A DNA stretch of 64,000 nucleotides from Brachypodium distachyon. Lineage: Eukaryota; Streptophyta; Magnoliopsida; Poales; Poaceae. The notes beneath the pieces were generated by a model, which saw only the letters and a list, made by a program, of their open reading frames with translations, searched no databases and was not told the origin of the DNA. Location: contig NC_016134.3 of NCBI RefSeq assembly GCF_000005505.3, positions 6,262,001 through 6,326,000 on the forward strand. Direction: 5' to 3'. Shown here one piece after another: positions 1-12,491 of the stretch. The translations under genes and the position numbers were made by a program. Within the stretch, counting starts at the first letter, position 1. The number at the start of each line of letters is the position of its first letter.

Positions 1-2100
1 CATCGAGTGAATGATTATTTCAGATGCACGTTCGGTTATTAGCATATGTCATTGTGCTTGTTTCTTTGCAGTTATTTCTATTGTTTTGCCTATCATCTAG
101 AGTCTTCTTACTTGGTTCTCTTGGTTTGTATTATTTTTGTTGTTTTTCCTAGCATTCAGAGCCTTCTTCTTGGGTTGGTACATATTTCGATTGTGCGAAG
201 AGCTAGCGGACTGTTTGGTAGTCACTCTATTTCACAAAACAACTCATGGGTAGGTGTAGTGGAATGTGAGGTGAAAAATACCTGATAGATTTCTCCATTT
301 TTTACCAGGTCCATTTCTTTATGAGGTGTTTTCGTTCGGGGTAGGTGTGGCGAAACTTTTCGTGTTTTAGGATTTATATTTGGGGGTTCTTTTAGGCGAA
401 TTAGTAACAATGGTTGTGCTTTTTGCTGCGGAAGTTTTCTTTCTTTGGTTATTGTTAGTTTGGCACAATTAGTTTCATGATTTCATTTTTTATTTCTCAT
501 TAACGTTGAGTTGTTCTATCTACTAGTGTGCGTTCAATGATAAATATATGCTAGTCGGAACTTAATAGGGCAGTGGAGAGATCATGGCAACTCAACAAGG
601 ATTCACAATCATGCATACAAAATCCTCGGAGGTGGTACAAAAATGCCTCCATTGGGAGTCAAATAAAGAAGATGACCATTTTTACCTCTAAGGTCAGAAT
701 CTGGCACCATAACATAGTGTTTTTCTCAAAGGTGAAGACGTTGGAATGTACACAAGATCAAAGGGAAGGCTTGTAAAAGCATTTTCTGATATTAAAGTAC
801 ATGATACTGATAGAAGTGGCACAATGCCGTCATCAGTATGCAAAATATGGCTTCAAAATTAGAAAACAAAACAGATGGTGTTGACAAGTTGTGCAACTCA
901 TAACATGGGAGCTAAACATTTGGATATCCTGATATTAGATTGATATGTGAGTGCCATATCATTGTTCATATTAACTATGTTTCGGAATCATAACTGTAGA
1001 TACAAGTATTTTCACATGGCCAAGTGACAGCCTCATGCTATTTTTCAAACAGAAGTCATCAACGGTAGTTTGATCGTGAATTGTGGAACTGCTATAGGTT
1101 GAAATGGATTGGAAATGCTATAGGTTCGAATGGAATGGAACTGCTATAGCTTATACTTATTTGCAAATAAGTAAATAAAATGGAACTGCCGCAAGTGTCC
1201 TAAATCTAACTGTTAATAAACATCTATCAAAGCAGCACAAGAACAAATACTTAAATCCCTTTGTTTATCAAATCATCATTTGGTTGAGTTTCTGCATTAC
1301 CACCACAGAGCTGGGACGGGAAGCCAAACCAAACAGACCCTAAAGCTAGCGTGAGTAGAGAAAGCCGTAAACAAATATATTGAAGGCAATCGTATGACCA
1401 AAAAGAAGCAGCGGGGTGAGAGCATTTGACAAATCAATTTTTCATTGAAGGTAACATACAAGCATTTCACAGTGCCAACTCAAATTAGTAATGACTTCAA
1501 ATTGGCAAATTATTAACAGTTAAGAGGTTGGAGTCAAACTCATCCTAGATTCCAAACAAATTATCATTTAACCTAATAATATATTAATGCCTACATCAAA
1601 CAAGCAGCGTTTCAACCAAATAATTGTATTGTAACATAAAAGAACATTAAGAGGGGAGGGGAAGAAGCATGATATAAGAACCACCTCTTGGTGTGGTGGT
1701 GGAGTTGTGGGGTCACGACTTCACCCACCATAGTTCAAATGAGAGGCCAGTTAACATATAAATATCCAAGTCCTCGCATACTTCATGCCGATCAAACAAC
1801 CCATAGTGGCATGCTAATTGTTCAATCTAAGAGAGGCATGCACATCACATAATGAGTATAAGGGAATGTAATAACCATGAAATAGAAGAATGAAAACATA
1901 AAAAATGCAACCGTTTATATGTGTGGCTAAAAGTAAGTTAAAGATCATTGCAATTCATCAATATAGGACTTATTCCACTTGATACCCTTGCCTTTTCAGT
2001 CACCTGAGATGATTACACCAATTTTGTCTACACCATCAAAACTTGATCCACCACTTGATATTTTGTTTCTCATTATCCTGTTATGTGTGCGTCTCTTTTA
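1..2100. other. Gene-poor left edge
   Basis: I see no gene here. The sequence is AT-rich with short open frames that lack coding character. The stretch around 560-800 reads a little like spliced-transcript sequence but matches no family I recognise. Small repeats inside are listed separately. Confidence 0.5.
1084..1151. repeat. 26-bp tandem repeat, about 2.6 copies
   Basis: Units at 1084-1109 and 1110-1135 and a partial one at 1136-1151 share the core GGAACTGCTATAGG with a few mismatches. A perfect 20-bp palindrome, TACTTATTTGCAAATAAGTA, follows at 1154-1173. No function can be assigned. Confidence 0.7.
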
Positions 2101-2202
2101 CTTTTTTTAGGGAAAGCTTTAGGTCATAAACATATATCAAATTATATTAAAAGATAACGAAAAGTTATGTACAAATATGATAACAATGGCTTATCAAGAT
2201 AT

Positions 2203-2373
2203 TATCTAAATCTACCAACCCAGCTCTGGAATTGGGAGTATCTCTTTCTTTTGGCTCTGTGAAAAACCAAGTTGAGTTCATCTTTAAATATCTTCCTGAA
2301 GCCGTAGAACGAGGGTCTGATATTGCTGAAAACACAGTCATTACGGGTTCTCCAGATGCTCCAACAGACAAGT
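2203..2373 (-). mobile_element. LINE C-terminal tail, minus strand
   Basis: Read on the minus strand, this gives an open frame with the motif WSIWRTRNDCVFSN, then RKIFKDELNLVFHRAKRK, ending SWVGRFR and a stop at 2203-2205. That matches the extreme C-terminus of grass non-LTR retrotransposon ORF2, after the zinc-binding RT-associated domain. Only the last ~56 codons remain. The strand is opposite to the adjacent reverse transcriptase fragment, so two LINE copies or a rearranged one abut near 2375-2430. No intact ORF2 is present. Confidence 0.75.
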
Positions 2374-2431
2374 GTCCATATGGAAAGGAACTCTGAGCTG
2401 ATCCTTCAAGTTCTTTACGTTAGTATGAACG

Positions 2432-2720
2432 TTGCTGGCACCTCTATTGTTTGTCCTGGTGTCAGATCTGTTCCGGACTATTTTGAATTTTGCCATGCAC
2501 CATGGCCAAATTCATAGGCCTATACATACTTCTGCCTACCCTAATTTTCTCATTATCCAATATGCTGACAACACTCTCATCATCATGCAAGCAGACCCGT
2601 CTCAACTATTGCTACAACAAGATATTCTACAGCAATTCTACACATCCACATCCCTTTGAGTCAATTTTCAGAAATCTAGCCTCATTCTTGTTAATGTTCT
2701 GCCTGATAGGGCACAAGAGC
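2432..2720 (+). mobile_element. LINE reverse transcriptase fragment, part 1
   Basis: The frame starting at 2432 reads PLLFVLVSDLFRTILNFAM, then IIQYADNTLIIMQAD. This is the palm domain of a grass LINE reverse transcriptase around the catalytic YADD box. The second Asp is replaced by Asn (YADN), and an in-frame TGA at 2658-2660 is followed by VNFQKSSLILVNVLPDRAQE in the same frame. The copy is therefore dead. LINE homology stops at about 2720 inside the codons for AQEL and resumes at 5895, so this is the 5' half of an interrupted copy. Confidence 0.8.
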
Positions 2721-5700
2721 TGTCTGAAGCGATCCCCCTTCACCAAGGGTTCGACCTCTGTGCTTACTTGTGCTAGTTCCTGGATCGACTCACTAGCACA
2801 CACAGTTCAAGATGTAATACCAAGATACAAAGGTCAAAAGTACTTTATTACATCGTATCATCCAGAACTTAAATTGTACTTACAAACTTGCATGACCTCT
2901 TAGGCCAGCATAAACAAATAATGTTCAAAACCATGACAACAATGTATCATGAAGCTGCAGCGGAACGGTAGAGTAAAAGGGGCCTCATCTACTCCCAGAG
3001 GAGAGAGCATGTTGGAATGTAACCACATGACCCATGACAAAACGACGAACCTCACTCATCGTCGGATCCACCTGCATTGTTAATTGCAGCCACTACGTGG
3101 TCAATACATTTGAATGTATTGGCAAGCTCACTAGAGTTATAAAGGACCTACCCAGTACATGCATAGTTTGGCTAAGTGGGGTTTGGCTATTTTGCATAAA
3201 AGCATCATTATTCAAATCCTATCATTTTTAGACAAATAATTTTGAATTCTATTGAACACGGGGTAGAAACACCCATGCTCCTATTAACCTAGGCACATTG
3301 AGTAGAAACATCAATACTCCTACCCAGTTCAAACCATTCATTTTATTAGGAAATTGGAATGAGTGAGACCTTCCTTACAGCTCCAATATCTAGTTGCTCA
3401 TAATTGTCCGTAACCGGGGACACGGCTAAGTACTTAGTTTGACACTCTCGAGAGGTGGTACACTTTACCCACAAGAAATCGACGTGTTAATCCCTTGCTG
3501 TCCTCAGGGTAGAGTAGCAACGGCATCGATTACAGGAATTTTCAGAACATATTCCCCTAAACCACCTGAGGGACGCGTTCCAACCTACACTGCTACATAC
3601 CGATGTCACCTCGGATCCAGGTTCATATTTCTTACATCCATCCTGGCAGAGCCCATAATACCATGTGGTTGTACTGGAAGCTACTAAACAGGAAACTAGT
3701 CCAGTCTCTGGTTACCCCGGGTGGCATCCCACATTGTGACGTAGGCGCTCCCCGAATCGCACGGGGAGGCGACCATGGACGCTCTCGAATCACACGGAGA
3801 GACGACTCAGCGAGCCCCATAGAAATGGACCTAGCGTCACGACATCCGAAAACTCAAAGCAGCCCACCCAGGACGGTTCATTGAATTACTTGTTTTGCCA
3901 TACACTAGGAAAACTATATTTGTAATTCAATAGTATCACATTGTAATAATACCACCCTCGTATATCATCGTAGCATAGCATTTTACTACTACGATGACAA
4001 TTGGTGGTGAAGTCATGGCAAAGGTATCATATACTACTAGGATAGATCATAGCTAGCATAGATACAATAATAATCCTGACAATGCAACTAATAAAATCTA
4101 GTGCATAATAAGATAATAGGGTAGATGATCAAAGTGAACTTGCCTTGATAGTAGTTGGAGTTCAAACACTCGTCACAATCGCAAGGTTCGCTCTCCGAGA
4201 ATACTATACAATCAACAAACATATACACACACATAAACACACAATACAAACATGACAAAAGAATATGTATGCCATGAGGTGATGCAAAACATGTGACATG
4301 AGTGGGTTGGTTTTATTTGGGTGTTCTACTGGTCCAAGGCGTTGATAATTAAGCACATGCAATTAGGGTTTTTAAATAAATTGCAATGGCTAGGGTTTAA
4401 ACTCTAAAATGAGGTTTTATTAGCATCAGCCAGATAGATTAGTTCAAAATATTTGTTTCTCTGTCCCATTGGATAGTGGACAATAAAACAAAATTTTGGG
4501 CACTTGTTTCATTCAAAAAGGACTTCTAGATAATTAGTTATGATTTAAGAGGCATAAAACCCTAATCTGTAATTTGAATGTGATTCAATTATTCAAATTT
4601 GAAATTGGACAGTGCAAAAAGATTCTAAATTTCCTAAGGATTCCAAAAAGGTGTGGATCACTAAATTTGGCCAAACAGATTTAAAGTTATGATCATTTGA
4701 AGTTACAGGGGCCTATCTGCAAAAGTGCCTTTTATTAATTCCGGGGGATTAAAATTACATTTTTATTTTATAAAAACCGGGTGCCACGTGGCGCATTATT
4801 ACTGGACGGTACCGGTTCGGTTTATAAATGATCTAATCCTAGCCATCGATCTAGATCGGACGGACGAGGGGAGTTCTAGGGTTTACCGGGCGGCGCGGGC
4901 TGCCGGAGTCGGAGGAGACGGCGGCGCGGGCACGGGCGCGGCGGCGCGGGGGCGCTCCGGCGACGTGGGCGCGACGGGGAAGACACGGGGAGGCGCGGCG
5001 CGGCACGGCGGAGACGGGGATGCGGTCGGCGGCGCTCGGGGACGGCGCGGTCTCGCCTAGGACGAAGACGGGCGGCGGCGCGGGCACGGCTCCGGCGAAG
5101 GATTCCGGCGGCCTGGCGGCATGCGAGCGAGGGAAAACCGGGGGGAAAAGAAGAGGGGGTCGCGGGGATTATATAGACGAGCTCGGGCGTGAAAAAGGAA
5201 GGCCGGAGGAGCGGATTGCGGCGGCGGGCGCGCGGGGACGGCGGCCGGAAATCGCGCGCGTGACCGGCGGCGCTTTCCTTCGGGGAAGACGCAGCTGACA
5301 GGTGGACCCCACCTGTCAGCGACTGCGGGCGCGCGCGCGCGGACCGGGCGTTCTGGGCCGGTCGGGCGCGGTTGGACTGGGCCGGTTCGGTCCATTTTGG
5401 CCGGGCCGGTTCGGTTTACCCTTTTTTTTTCTTTTAGGCCTTTTCTTTTTTCTGTTTTTCCCATTTATTTGATATCTTTTGTGTTTGAACTCCAAATTGG
5501 TCCAAACAAATTCCAGAAAATTTGTAAAATCATGTTCTACCAAGATACAACTTTTAGAAGTAGTTTCTCTTCAAAATAAAATATGTAAAAATACATTTGC
5601 CCTATAAATGCCTTTAGGGCCATATATATGTTTAAATAAAATACTTTTTCAACTCCAAACAATTATCCAAAAATTATGGGATAGCTCATATGTGCACTAA

Positions 5701-5894
5701 ACCCCTTTTATATATAAACTTTAATGGTTTGAAGATCCAAAGCTCAAATGGGTGTAAACCCTAGGGTTTAAAATAAAATAAAGAATCTTTCCAAAGCCTT
5801 TTGAGATTCAAAATTTGAATTTAAATATGCAATTGTGGCATGATGTTTATGAATGCAATGCTCATGTAAAGGTTCGAAATTTTGGGATGTTACA
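2721..5894. mobile_element. LTR-like insertion (solo LTR candidate) splitting a LINE
   Basis: About 3.2 kb of non-LINE sequence sits between the two halves of a LINE. It begins TGTCTGAAGC at 2721 and ends GGGATGTTACA at 5884-5894, fitting the TG...CA ends of LTRs. A second possible start is TGTAATACC at 2813. No gag-pol reading frame, primer-binding site or second LTR was found, so a long solo LTR (Gypsy or LARD type) is the best reading. The GC-rich block at 4860-5420 just after TATAAAT (4823-4829) looks like an LTR promoter and transcribed region. A clean 5-bp target duplication is not recognisable. The open frames inside (such as 4725-5060 and 5057-5464) are chance products of GC-rich DNA. 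Confidence 0.55.
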
Positions 5895-6370
5895 CTGGCA
5901 GATGTTCTTGGCTGTCAACTTGGCACCCTGCCATTTACTTACCTGGGAGTACCCATGGGGAGCACCAAGCCTAGGATTGAGGATTTCCTCCCGATGATCA
6001 AGAGGGTTGAGAAGAGGTTGACATGTTTCTCCAGTATGCTCTCATATGAAGGTAGACTTCAACTTGTTAAGTCGGTCCTTTCCTCACTTCCAACATACTG
6101 CATGAGTACTTTCATCTTACCTGTGGGAGTCACCACTCAAATTGATAAACATAGAAGGCATTGTTATGCAGAGGACAGGATATCACAAAGAAAAAAAACC
6201 ACTTGCTGCATGGGAAATGGTCTGTAGACCAAAAAAGGAAGGCGGCCTTGGGGTTAAGTCTGTTCATTTAGAACAAATCTCTCATTATGAATGTGCATAA
6301 GTTTCTCAACTATGAGAACTTACCTTGGGTTAAACTCATCTGGGAAATGCACTACTCTCATGGTTATATC
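5895..6370 (+). mobile_element. LINE reverse transcriptase fragment, part 2
   Basis: Sequence resumes with LADVLGCQLGTLPFTYLGVP, the segment that directly follows AQEL in grass LINE ORF2 proteins. It continues through FLPMIKRVEKRL, MLSYEGRLQLVKSVLSSLPT and, after frameshifts near 6160-6260, KKPLAAWEMVCRPKKEGGLG and NYENLPWVKLIWEMHYSHG. It is the continuation of the fragment ending at 2720. Frameshifts and stops show that it is a relic. Confidence 0.8.
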
Positions 6371-7684
6371 ACTAGGCATCCTCCCAATGCATTACGATAT
6401 AATAATCCAATTGCAGCTAAAATAAATCAAATCAGACAACCTATTTTTCAATAATCAATCTCATATTTCTGATTTCTTTCAATATGTTCAAAGATACCAA
6501 CAAATGGTAAGGGACATTTCCACAAAAGAATGAAAAGAGAAGCAAAAGAATCATATGCTTGCCTACTTTCCCCTTAATTCAACATATTTCAATTTAGAAA
6601 TTATTCTTGAAATATATTTTTACAGCACAAGCATATTTACCATCATTTCGATTTTCCAAGTTATGACGGCCAACCCTCTTGCCCACCGTGAGAATCAAGT
6701 ATACAATAATAGCGTGTGTAACAATAGTGAATTCTTTTTTGATATAGCTAAGAATTTCCATACAACTTAGCATGTTGAAATATATAGTATCTAACCTACA
6801 CACACCTTAATGCCGCTCAAAGTAGAAACAACTCCTCTACTAGGTAAGCTCTCAAAGATTTCTACAACAACCACTAGGGTCCATCCCAGCATAGTGGCTT
6901 GAAAGCTGAAACTACCCCGTGAATCATAGAATCATCATGTCAACTCAATGCTATGTAAAAAATATCATGGTACACAAGATAATATAAGAATAGTGATTAT
7001 ACATTCTTCAAAGCAATAACACCTTCCTAGGAACACCATTAGCTTATTGGGCATGAATAAGGTCCATGAGGTAACTTTTTTTATCTGCTTAAAGAACAAA
7101 GTCTATCCTTTTGAGCAATCAAATCAATACTTGAAAAAACTCATCCAGCAACAAGGAAGATGTAGTCTGCAAGGAAATGTGAAATCAAACAATACAAAAA
7201 GAAAAGTTAATTACTAAGAAACTAATAGAGATGACATACTATGGCAAGCATCCAAAAACATAATATTTTTCATGCAATGTAAGAAACCTCAAAAGCATAT
7301 TGATTCTCAAAACATCATATGTTTACTCCATATAGTTTGCAGAAGCACTGACTTTGCGAAGCTAATATTGGCATTATTGTTATTCAAATTCAAATGCAAA
7401 CTAATGAACACAAATTTTCATATGCACAATATTTCTGACCAATTCGTTTAGTATAATGAAAGAATAGATAATCCCAAATATTAAACAGAGGTCCAATTAG
7501 AAAATGAAAAATTAACACGCTATCAACTAACTTACTTTGCAACTTGAAAATGGATATATGGAAAATAGCAACTTTTAGAGCCTTTGTGTAGACAGACCGA
7601 ATCATAATTTTGAGAGGATACACAACATAGCTACATATATAGATGATCAGTGACAAGGATCGCGGAGATGAAGACTAACCTCTG
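6371..7684. other. AT-rich intergenic stretch
   Basis: No gene, repeat structure or coding-like frame was recognised. The short open frames (6555-6770, 6594-6803, 7390-7656) have the composition of random AT-rich sequence. Confidence 0.5.
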
Positions 7685-8050
7685 TCATTGCAAACACATC
7701 ATTAGACATAGAGAAGGGCTCACCCGCATAATGCAGTAGAGGTTACACCATTCCATTTCCAATACCACGGCACATGTAATGTGTAAAAATATGCACTCAA
7801 AAGCTTCACCAGCTCCCGCACCTTCCTCACCGAGTCGCCCTCCAGGTACGGCTCCGACGACATTGCCCTCCGCCGTAGGTGCAGGAGATTCACCAGCGCT
7901 GCCACTCATCATGGCTCCCGCACTCTTAGCCGAGGACGCCGGCTGCTTCCTATGGTGCCTCTGTTCCTTCCGCAACGTACCAACCTCTATGAGGGTGCTG
8001 GGGGTGGGAGGGAAGGTGAGGAGTTGGCTGGAAAGGGGTTGGAGGCTCAT
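7685..8050 (-). pseudogene. Unrecognised gene fragment, minus strand
   Basis: A GC-rich minus-strand island holds two overlapping frames. One starts at the ATG at 8050 and gives a Ser/Thr/Pro-rich leader followed by RKEQRHHRKQPASSAKSAG. The other gives RRRAMSSEPYLEGDSVRKVR followed by ELVKLL before running into AT-rich sequence. The second stretch looks like real protein, and a frameshift or lost exon boundary may separate the two. I do not recognise the family. It may be a first exon of a decayed or captured gene. No downstream exons could be placed. Confidence 0.3.
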
Positions 8051-8169
8051 AGCGTCCGAGGTGAGTTCGTAGAGGTCGGCAGGTTTAGGGCCCAGTGATA
8101 TAATGGGATAAAACGTTTGTAAGATGCACAGGGAGCACAGACGAGGAGTGCTGACAGGCCAAGATTTCC

Positions 8170-8420
8170 TTCGGCCTCAGGGCATCCTCAACAATTTGTT
8201 ATTTAGACCATTACTAAGCGGTGGGTGGATATTTATCTCATCACTAGTAAAACATCTCCAATAGAATTCATGTGAGAGGATGGGACCCAAAAAGTAAGTT
8301 GTTATTTACAAGTGATCTCTCACTTCACTTTCTATTATATCTTCTCTCCACGTCATCAAATAATCCTACATGGCACCACCATAATAACAGTTGACTTGTT
8401 CTATTGGAAACGCTCTAAGT
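8170..8420. repeat. Possible small DNA-transposon relic
   Basis: The left end AGGGCATCCTCAACA and the reverse complement of the right end, AGAGCGTTTCCAATAG, are loosely alike, as in grass MITEs. The interior is AT-rich with short inverted runs. Target duplication is not clear, so this is tentative. Confidence 0.3.
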
Positions 8421-8984
8421 TCTAGAATTATTATTTTGCCAAAAAAAAAAGATGACGGCTAAGCGTACGAGCTTTTCCATCAGCAACTTGTACGAGTACA
8501 ATGAACGGCACGGCTCTGTTCAGATTCTCGTCGGGGATGAATAGATCACCGGATGCCCGCCCGGATGGATTTACCAGAGGAGAGCTGCTACAAAAGGAAG
8601 AAGAAATTCTTGGATGAGAGTGGGCAGAGAGTAGTAGACCCCTGTCCCATGACGTCTCTCCCTCCAACTCTCAACCTCCTTTTCGAAAAGGGATTATCCC
8701 AATCATTCTACCATTCAGCGTTTTCTTTTCCAAGTCCATTGATCTCTTAGTGGCGGTCCATTTTCTCAAAGTTGACACTTGTTCTTCTCTTCTCTTCGCC
8801 TCCGAGCTGACGCCGTCCACCTAACCCAAATTCCTCTCCCTTTCGACGCACAATCCATCCACATCTTCTCTGTTCCTGAAATAATCCCCAAAACCTCGAA
8901 CGATCCATCCTCCATTCTCCTCCGAATTTCCTTTTTCCAGAGCTCCTGAGCTGAACACTGTTGAAGAATACTGCGGAGGCGACG

Positions 8985-11900
8985 ATGGTCCGGGAGTTCT
9001 TGGCGGTGGTGGTGCGCGCGGCGCTGCAGTGGGCGCTGGCGTCGCTGCTCCTGGCCAACGGCGCCGCCTTCTGCCTCATCGCCGCCGTGGCCTCGTCGCT
9101 CCGCCTCGGCCCGCCGTGCCTCCTCTGCGCGCGCGTCCATCGCTTGCTCGGTTCCTCCTCCTCCTCTGCTTCTGCCGCCGATGATGGTTCTTCCAGCCAT
9201 GAACACGAGGCCTTGCGCCGCCTCCTCTGCGAAGCCCACGTCGCCGCCGTCGCCGGCTCGGCGCGCTTGGAGCCAGAGCGGCGGCTGGAGAAGACGTGCT
9301 CTGCTTCTGATCACGTCGATGGAAGAAGGACAGATGATTCAGATAAACATGGAGGTAACCAATCGATCAGTTGCTTACTCTTTTTCTAGCTGGTACCAAA
9401 CGACGGGTCTCTAATGGAATTGCTTGCTTGAGAGTTTAGACTAGCCCTAGTCCCTACTAGTTAGTGCCAACAAAACTTGATAACGGAGGGGTCAAATATA
9501 TGTAGCGGATTGGACAACAGTGCAATGCGTCAATTTACAAATATGCACAGCTAAACCTCCAAACTGTATTGAACTTTGACGATAGATTCAACCAATAAAT
9601 AAGGACCGTAATAACCGCAGTCAAATAATAAACGCAGTCAAATACACAAGAAACACAAGGTTTTACCTGGAAAATCTTCTCAGGAGTAAAAATCATGTAA
9701 CCAAACGGTCCACTCCAACTTCCACTATTAGCAGAATTGATACAACACGGTCTTCTCTAAAACTTATAACGGATCACAACAACACCATTACAAGTTACAA
9801 ACTTGCTACCATCATCAGCTAAATAGATAGACACAAGTTTTGTCCTCTTCAGCTTTCACATTAGTTGTTCTTAAACCGATGATCTAAATATTGTGGTGGG
9901 CAGATATGTAGTACTAGAAGTTTGAATATCCCAAGACTACGCACGTCTGAAATTCCAGCAAACAGATAACAAAACCACTCATTGATCTAGTGCTCGGACC
10001 ACTTAATTCTCAAACTAACTTATCAAACCGAAGTGTTCTGAGTGTCAAACAAATTAGTCCGGTTGGAGCCTATCCAACCACATTTGAGCCTCCAACGAAC
10101 AAACTTGATAAAGATCAACATGGAGCCACCTATGTGGACATAATTTCTTTTCCTCGTTTCTCTCCTCTCTTTAGTTGTGTGTGTGCGTGCGGGCTGGCAC
10201 TCTCACTTGCTCTCTTTCTCACGGCAGCCAACAAAGAGACTCTCAGCTCAGAAGGCAAGGGTTCTTCTTTTTCTTCTTCTTCTTCTCTCAAGGAGGGATC
10301 TCATCCATGGATGAAACTGAGATCAACGGTTTACGCGAGCCGGATATTTATACTACATTTGGTTGCGAGCTCACATCCGGCCATGTGAATGAACTAGCCC
10401 AAAACATTAGGCATCAATAGTATCAAGGACAAGGATTTTGTTTAGATGCATCTCATCCTGTTGATGGCGTTACCAAATAGACTGAAAGTCTTCTTCCTAG
10501 GTTTGGAGGTTTGGTTGAAGCGTTGATCATTCTACTAACTTAGCAAATAGGAAGCGTCAAATCTTATCAAAGGCATTGTAAAACCTGACCTAGTATGGTT
10601 GCACCAACCAAAAGATGACAAGAACGAGAGATGCCCATATCTTCACCAACATGTCAACGCTTCAAATTATTCAGATATGTAAGTCCTGAAACTCAGAAAA
10701 TTCCAAAACAACTTTTTGAGTGACCTCTAGATTTTAAGAATTTTGAAAACCATTTTAAATATTTGAAGAAAAATCCAAAACAAATTTCACACATACATGT
10801 GGAGTGCGTTGCATATGTGTTAAATTTCATCAAGAAAGCTTTCAAGTATGGATTACACTAAAAAAACAAATATGTCACTCGCTTCTTTTCACAAAGTTGA
10901 CGTATTTGGTTTTGTATTAAAACAAGACTTTGATAAAAACATTACTAGTACTAAGTAGCGAAATGCCCGTGCGTTGTTACGGATAAACATATTGGACTGC
11001 TCATGAATGGAAAAACTTTAATATATTAATGACACTCGCTAGTAATTTTATCTTAAGTTTGATGCAAATTATCATTTTGTGTTTTTCCGATAGAGGAGGC
11101 AAAGAGGTGACGGACCGCAGCCACCAATTGTCTCTTTTATAAGAGTAAAGAATAATATGTATATTTTTGAGATTTGCATCAATAGATTCATCTTCAAATT
11201 TGTTTTCTAATAATCGTGGTTTCGTGTCAATAAATTACAGTCAAGATTCAACTGACAGTTGAGAACACGTGTCCATCGATCCGCAGGCCTGGAGGCTCAC
11301 CGCGCTGTTTCAATCGGCAGCGAGATCTGCGAGCAAGATCGTGGCAGCGACCGAAACATGGACAGAAGCTCGAGCATCGACAATGACGGCCCGTACGTAT
11401 CCCTATTCGAGCTTGCCCCCATCTCCCCGCTCTCGCCCGATCAAGAAAACCCGCCGGAGCTCAGCATGCCAAGCTCGGTGGCGCTGCTGCAGGCCGGCGT
11501 GGGGGAGGAAGAGGAGCAGGAGCGTGATCTGATCACCGTGAGCGGGCTCGTGGCCGAGCTCCGAGCCCAGCGGAAGGAGCTGGAGGCGGCGCGCGCGGAG
11601 CTGGAAGCCGAGCGGCGCGGCAAGGCGGAGGCGGTGGAGCAGGGGGAGCTGGACCGGGAGGCGGCGCGGCTGGCCATGCAGCTCGTCCACGAGGCGGAGG
11701 CCGAGAAGCACGGCCTGCAGCGGCGGCTCGAAGCCTGCAGCGTCAAGGCGCAGCTCTACGACGCCGCAGCCGCCATGGACGCGGCAGCAGGTCTAGGAGA
11801 TGTTGGCGATCTGCCGGAGCCGGAGAAGGACGGGAACGGGAACGGGAACGGCGGGAACAATTACCAGTCGCTGGTGGACTTCTTCCCGGGGTCGGCGGTG

Positions 11901-12125
11901 TACTCTTCATCGCCGGACCTGGCCAACTTGCTGAAGCTCTACACCGAAGGCAATGGCGGCGGTCGTCGTCGTTCGATGGAGAGCGTCATGGATGACGATG
12001 CGTCGGCCGTCGTAGCCGTCGCCGAGGAAGAGGAGGTGGTCGCCGTGGTCGTGGCAGCGGCTGTTTCTGATTCCAACGGCGGAAACAGGCAGACCGCCGG
12101 TGGCATTGATGGTGCTTCGCCGTGA
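8985..12125 (+). CDS. FLOURY1-like GTD-binding (DUF593) membrane protein
   Basis: This is a two-exon gene: 8985-9354 and 11287-12125, 402 residues. The start is the ATG at 8985; the open frame upstream has no other ATG. Exon 1 ends at GAG|GTAACC in phase 1 and exon 2 begins after CCGCAG, restoring a Gly codon. Residues about 5-40 are a long hydrophobic segment followed by GPPCLLCARVHRLLG, the Cys-rich signature after the membrane anchor in this family. Residues about 204-285 form an Ala/Glu/Arg-rich coiled coil (LVAELRAQRKELEAARAELE onward), matching the GTD/zein-binding domain (PF04576). The C-terminus is acidic and low in complexity. Maize FLOURY1 sits in the ER membrane around protein bodies and helps place alpha-zeins, while related plant proteins bind myosin XI. 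Which role applies here is inference. Confidence 0.82.
9355..11286 (+). other. Intron of the FLOURY1-like gene with repeat debris
   Basis: The 1.93-kb intron is bounded by GTAACC and CCGCAG. It contains TE-like sequence. Around 9590-9780 the text resembles the end of an LTR element. A CTT/TTC microsatellite lies near 10260-10290. At about 10945-11145 is a segment with CGAAATGCCCGTGCGTTG, a phrase common to short grass repeats, ending near CTCTTTTATAAGAG. None has ends clear enough to classify. Confidence 0.5.
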
Positions 12126-12491
12126 TAAACCTTGGGAACACGAAGCAGGGGCAGATGCATGCGACAAGTGGAGGCTTCCAGCAGAGAGGCCGCAACGCAT
12201 CATCAGTTGATCGTTGTGTGCATGTGTATATTGATTTGTTTTCGTCCAACTGGCATTCTTTTTTTTTTCAGTGTACAAAGCTTCAAAAGGATGAGGACAC
12301 ATGGTGATCATGTGATGTGAGTTCGGAACTTCCCGACAGGGGTGCGAGTCAGAAATTTCAAAGTGGATTCGAAATTTAGAAGTCCCCGTTTAGCTTCGGA
12401 ACCTCTGACTTTATGTGTGTTGGGACATCCAGAGTCATACACAAAAAAAGTTCTCCAAATATTGTTTTGGTCAGAACTTCCAAGTGACTAA

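Noticed and set aside
1154..1173. 20-bp perfect palindrome as a regulatory site
   Set aside because: It is AT-rich, isolated and next to a small tandem repeat; no gene nearby could use it.
4725..5464. GC-rich open frames on both strands as genes
   Set aside because: They overlap on both strands, have extreme Arg/Gly/Ala composition, match no family and lie inside the LTR-like insertion.
11403..12311. Minus-strand frames over FLOURY1-like exon 2
   Set aside because: These are shadows of GC-rich coding sequence on the other strand, with no family match.
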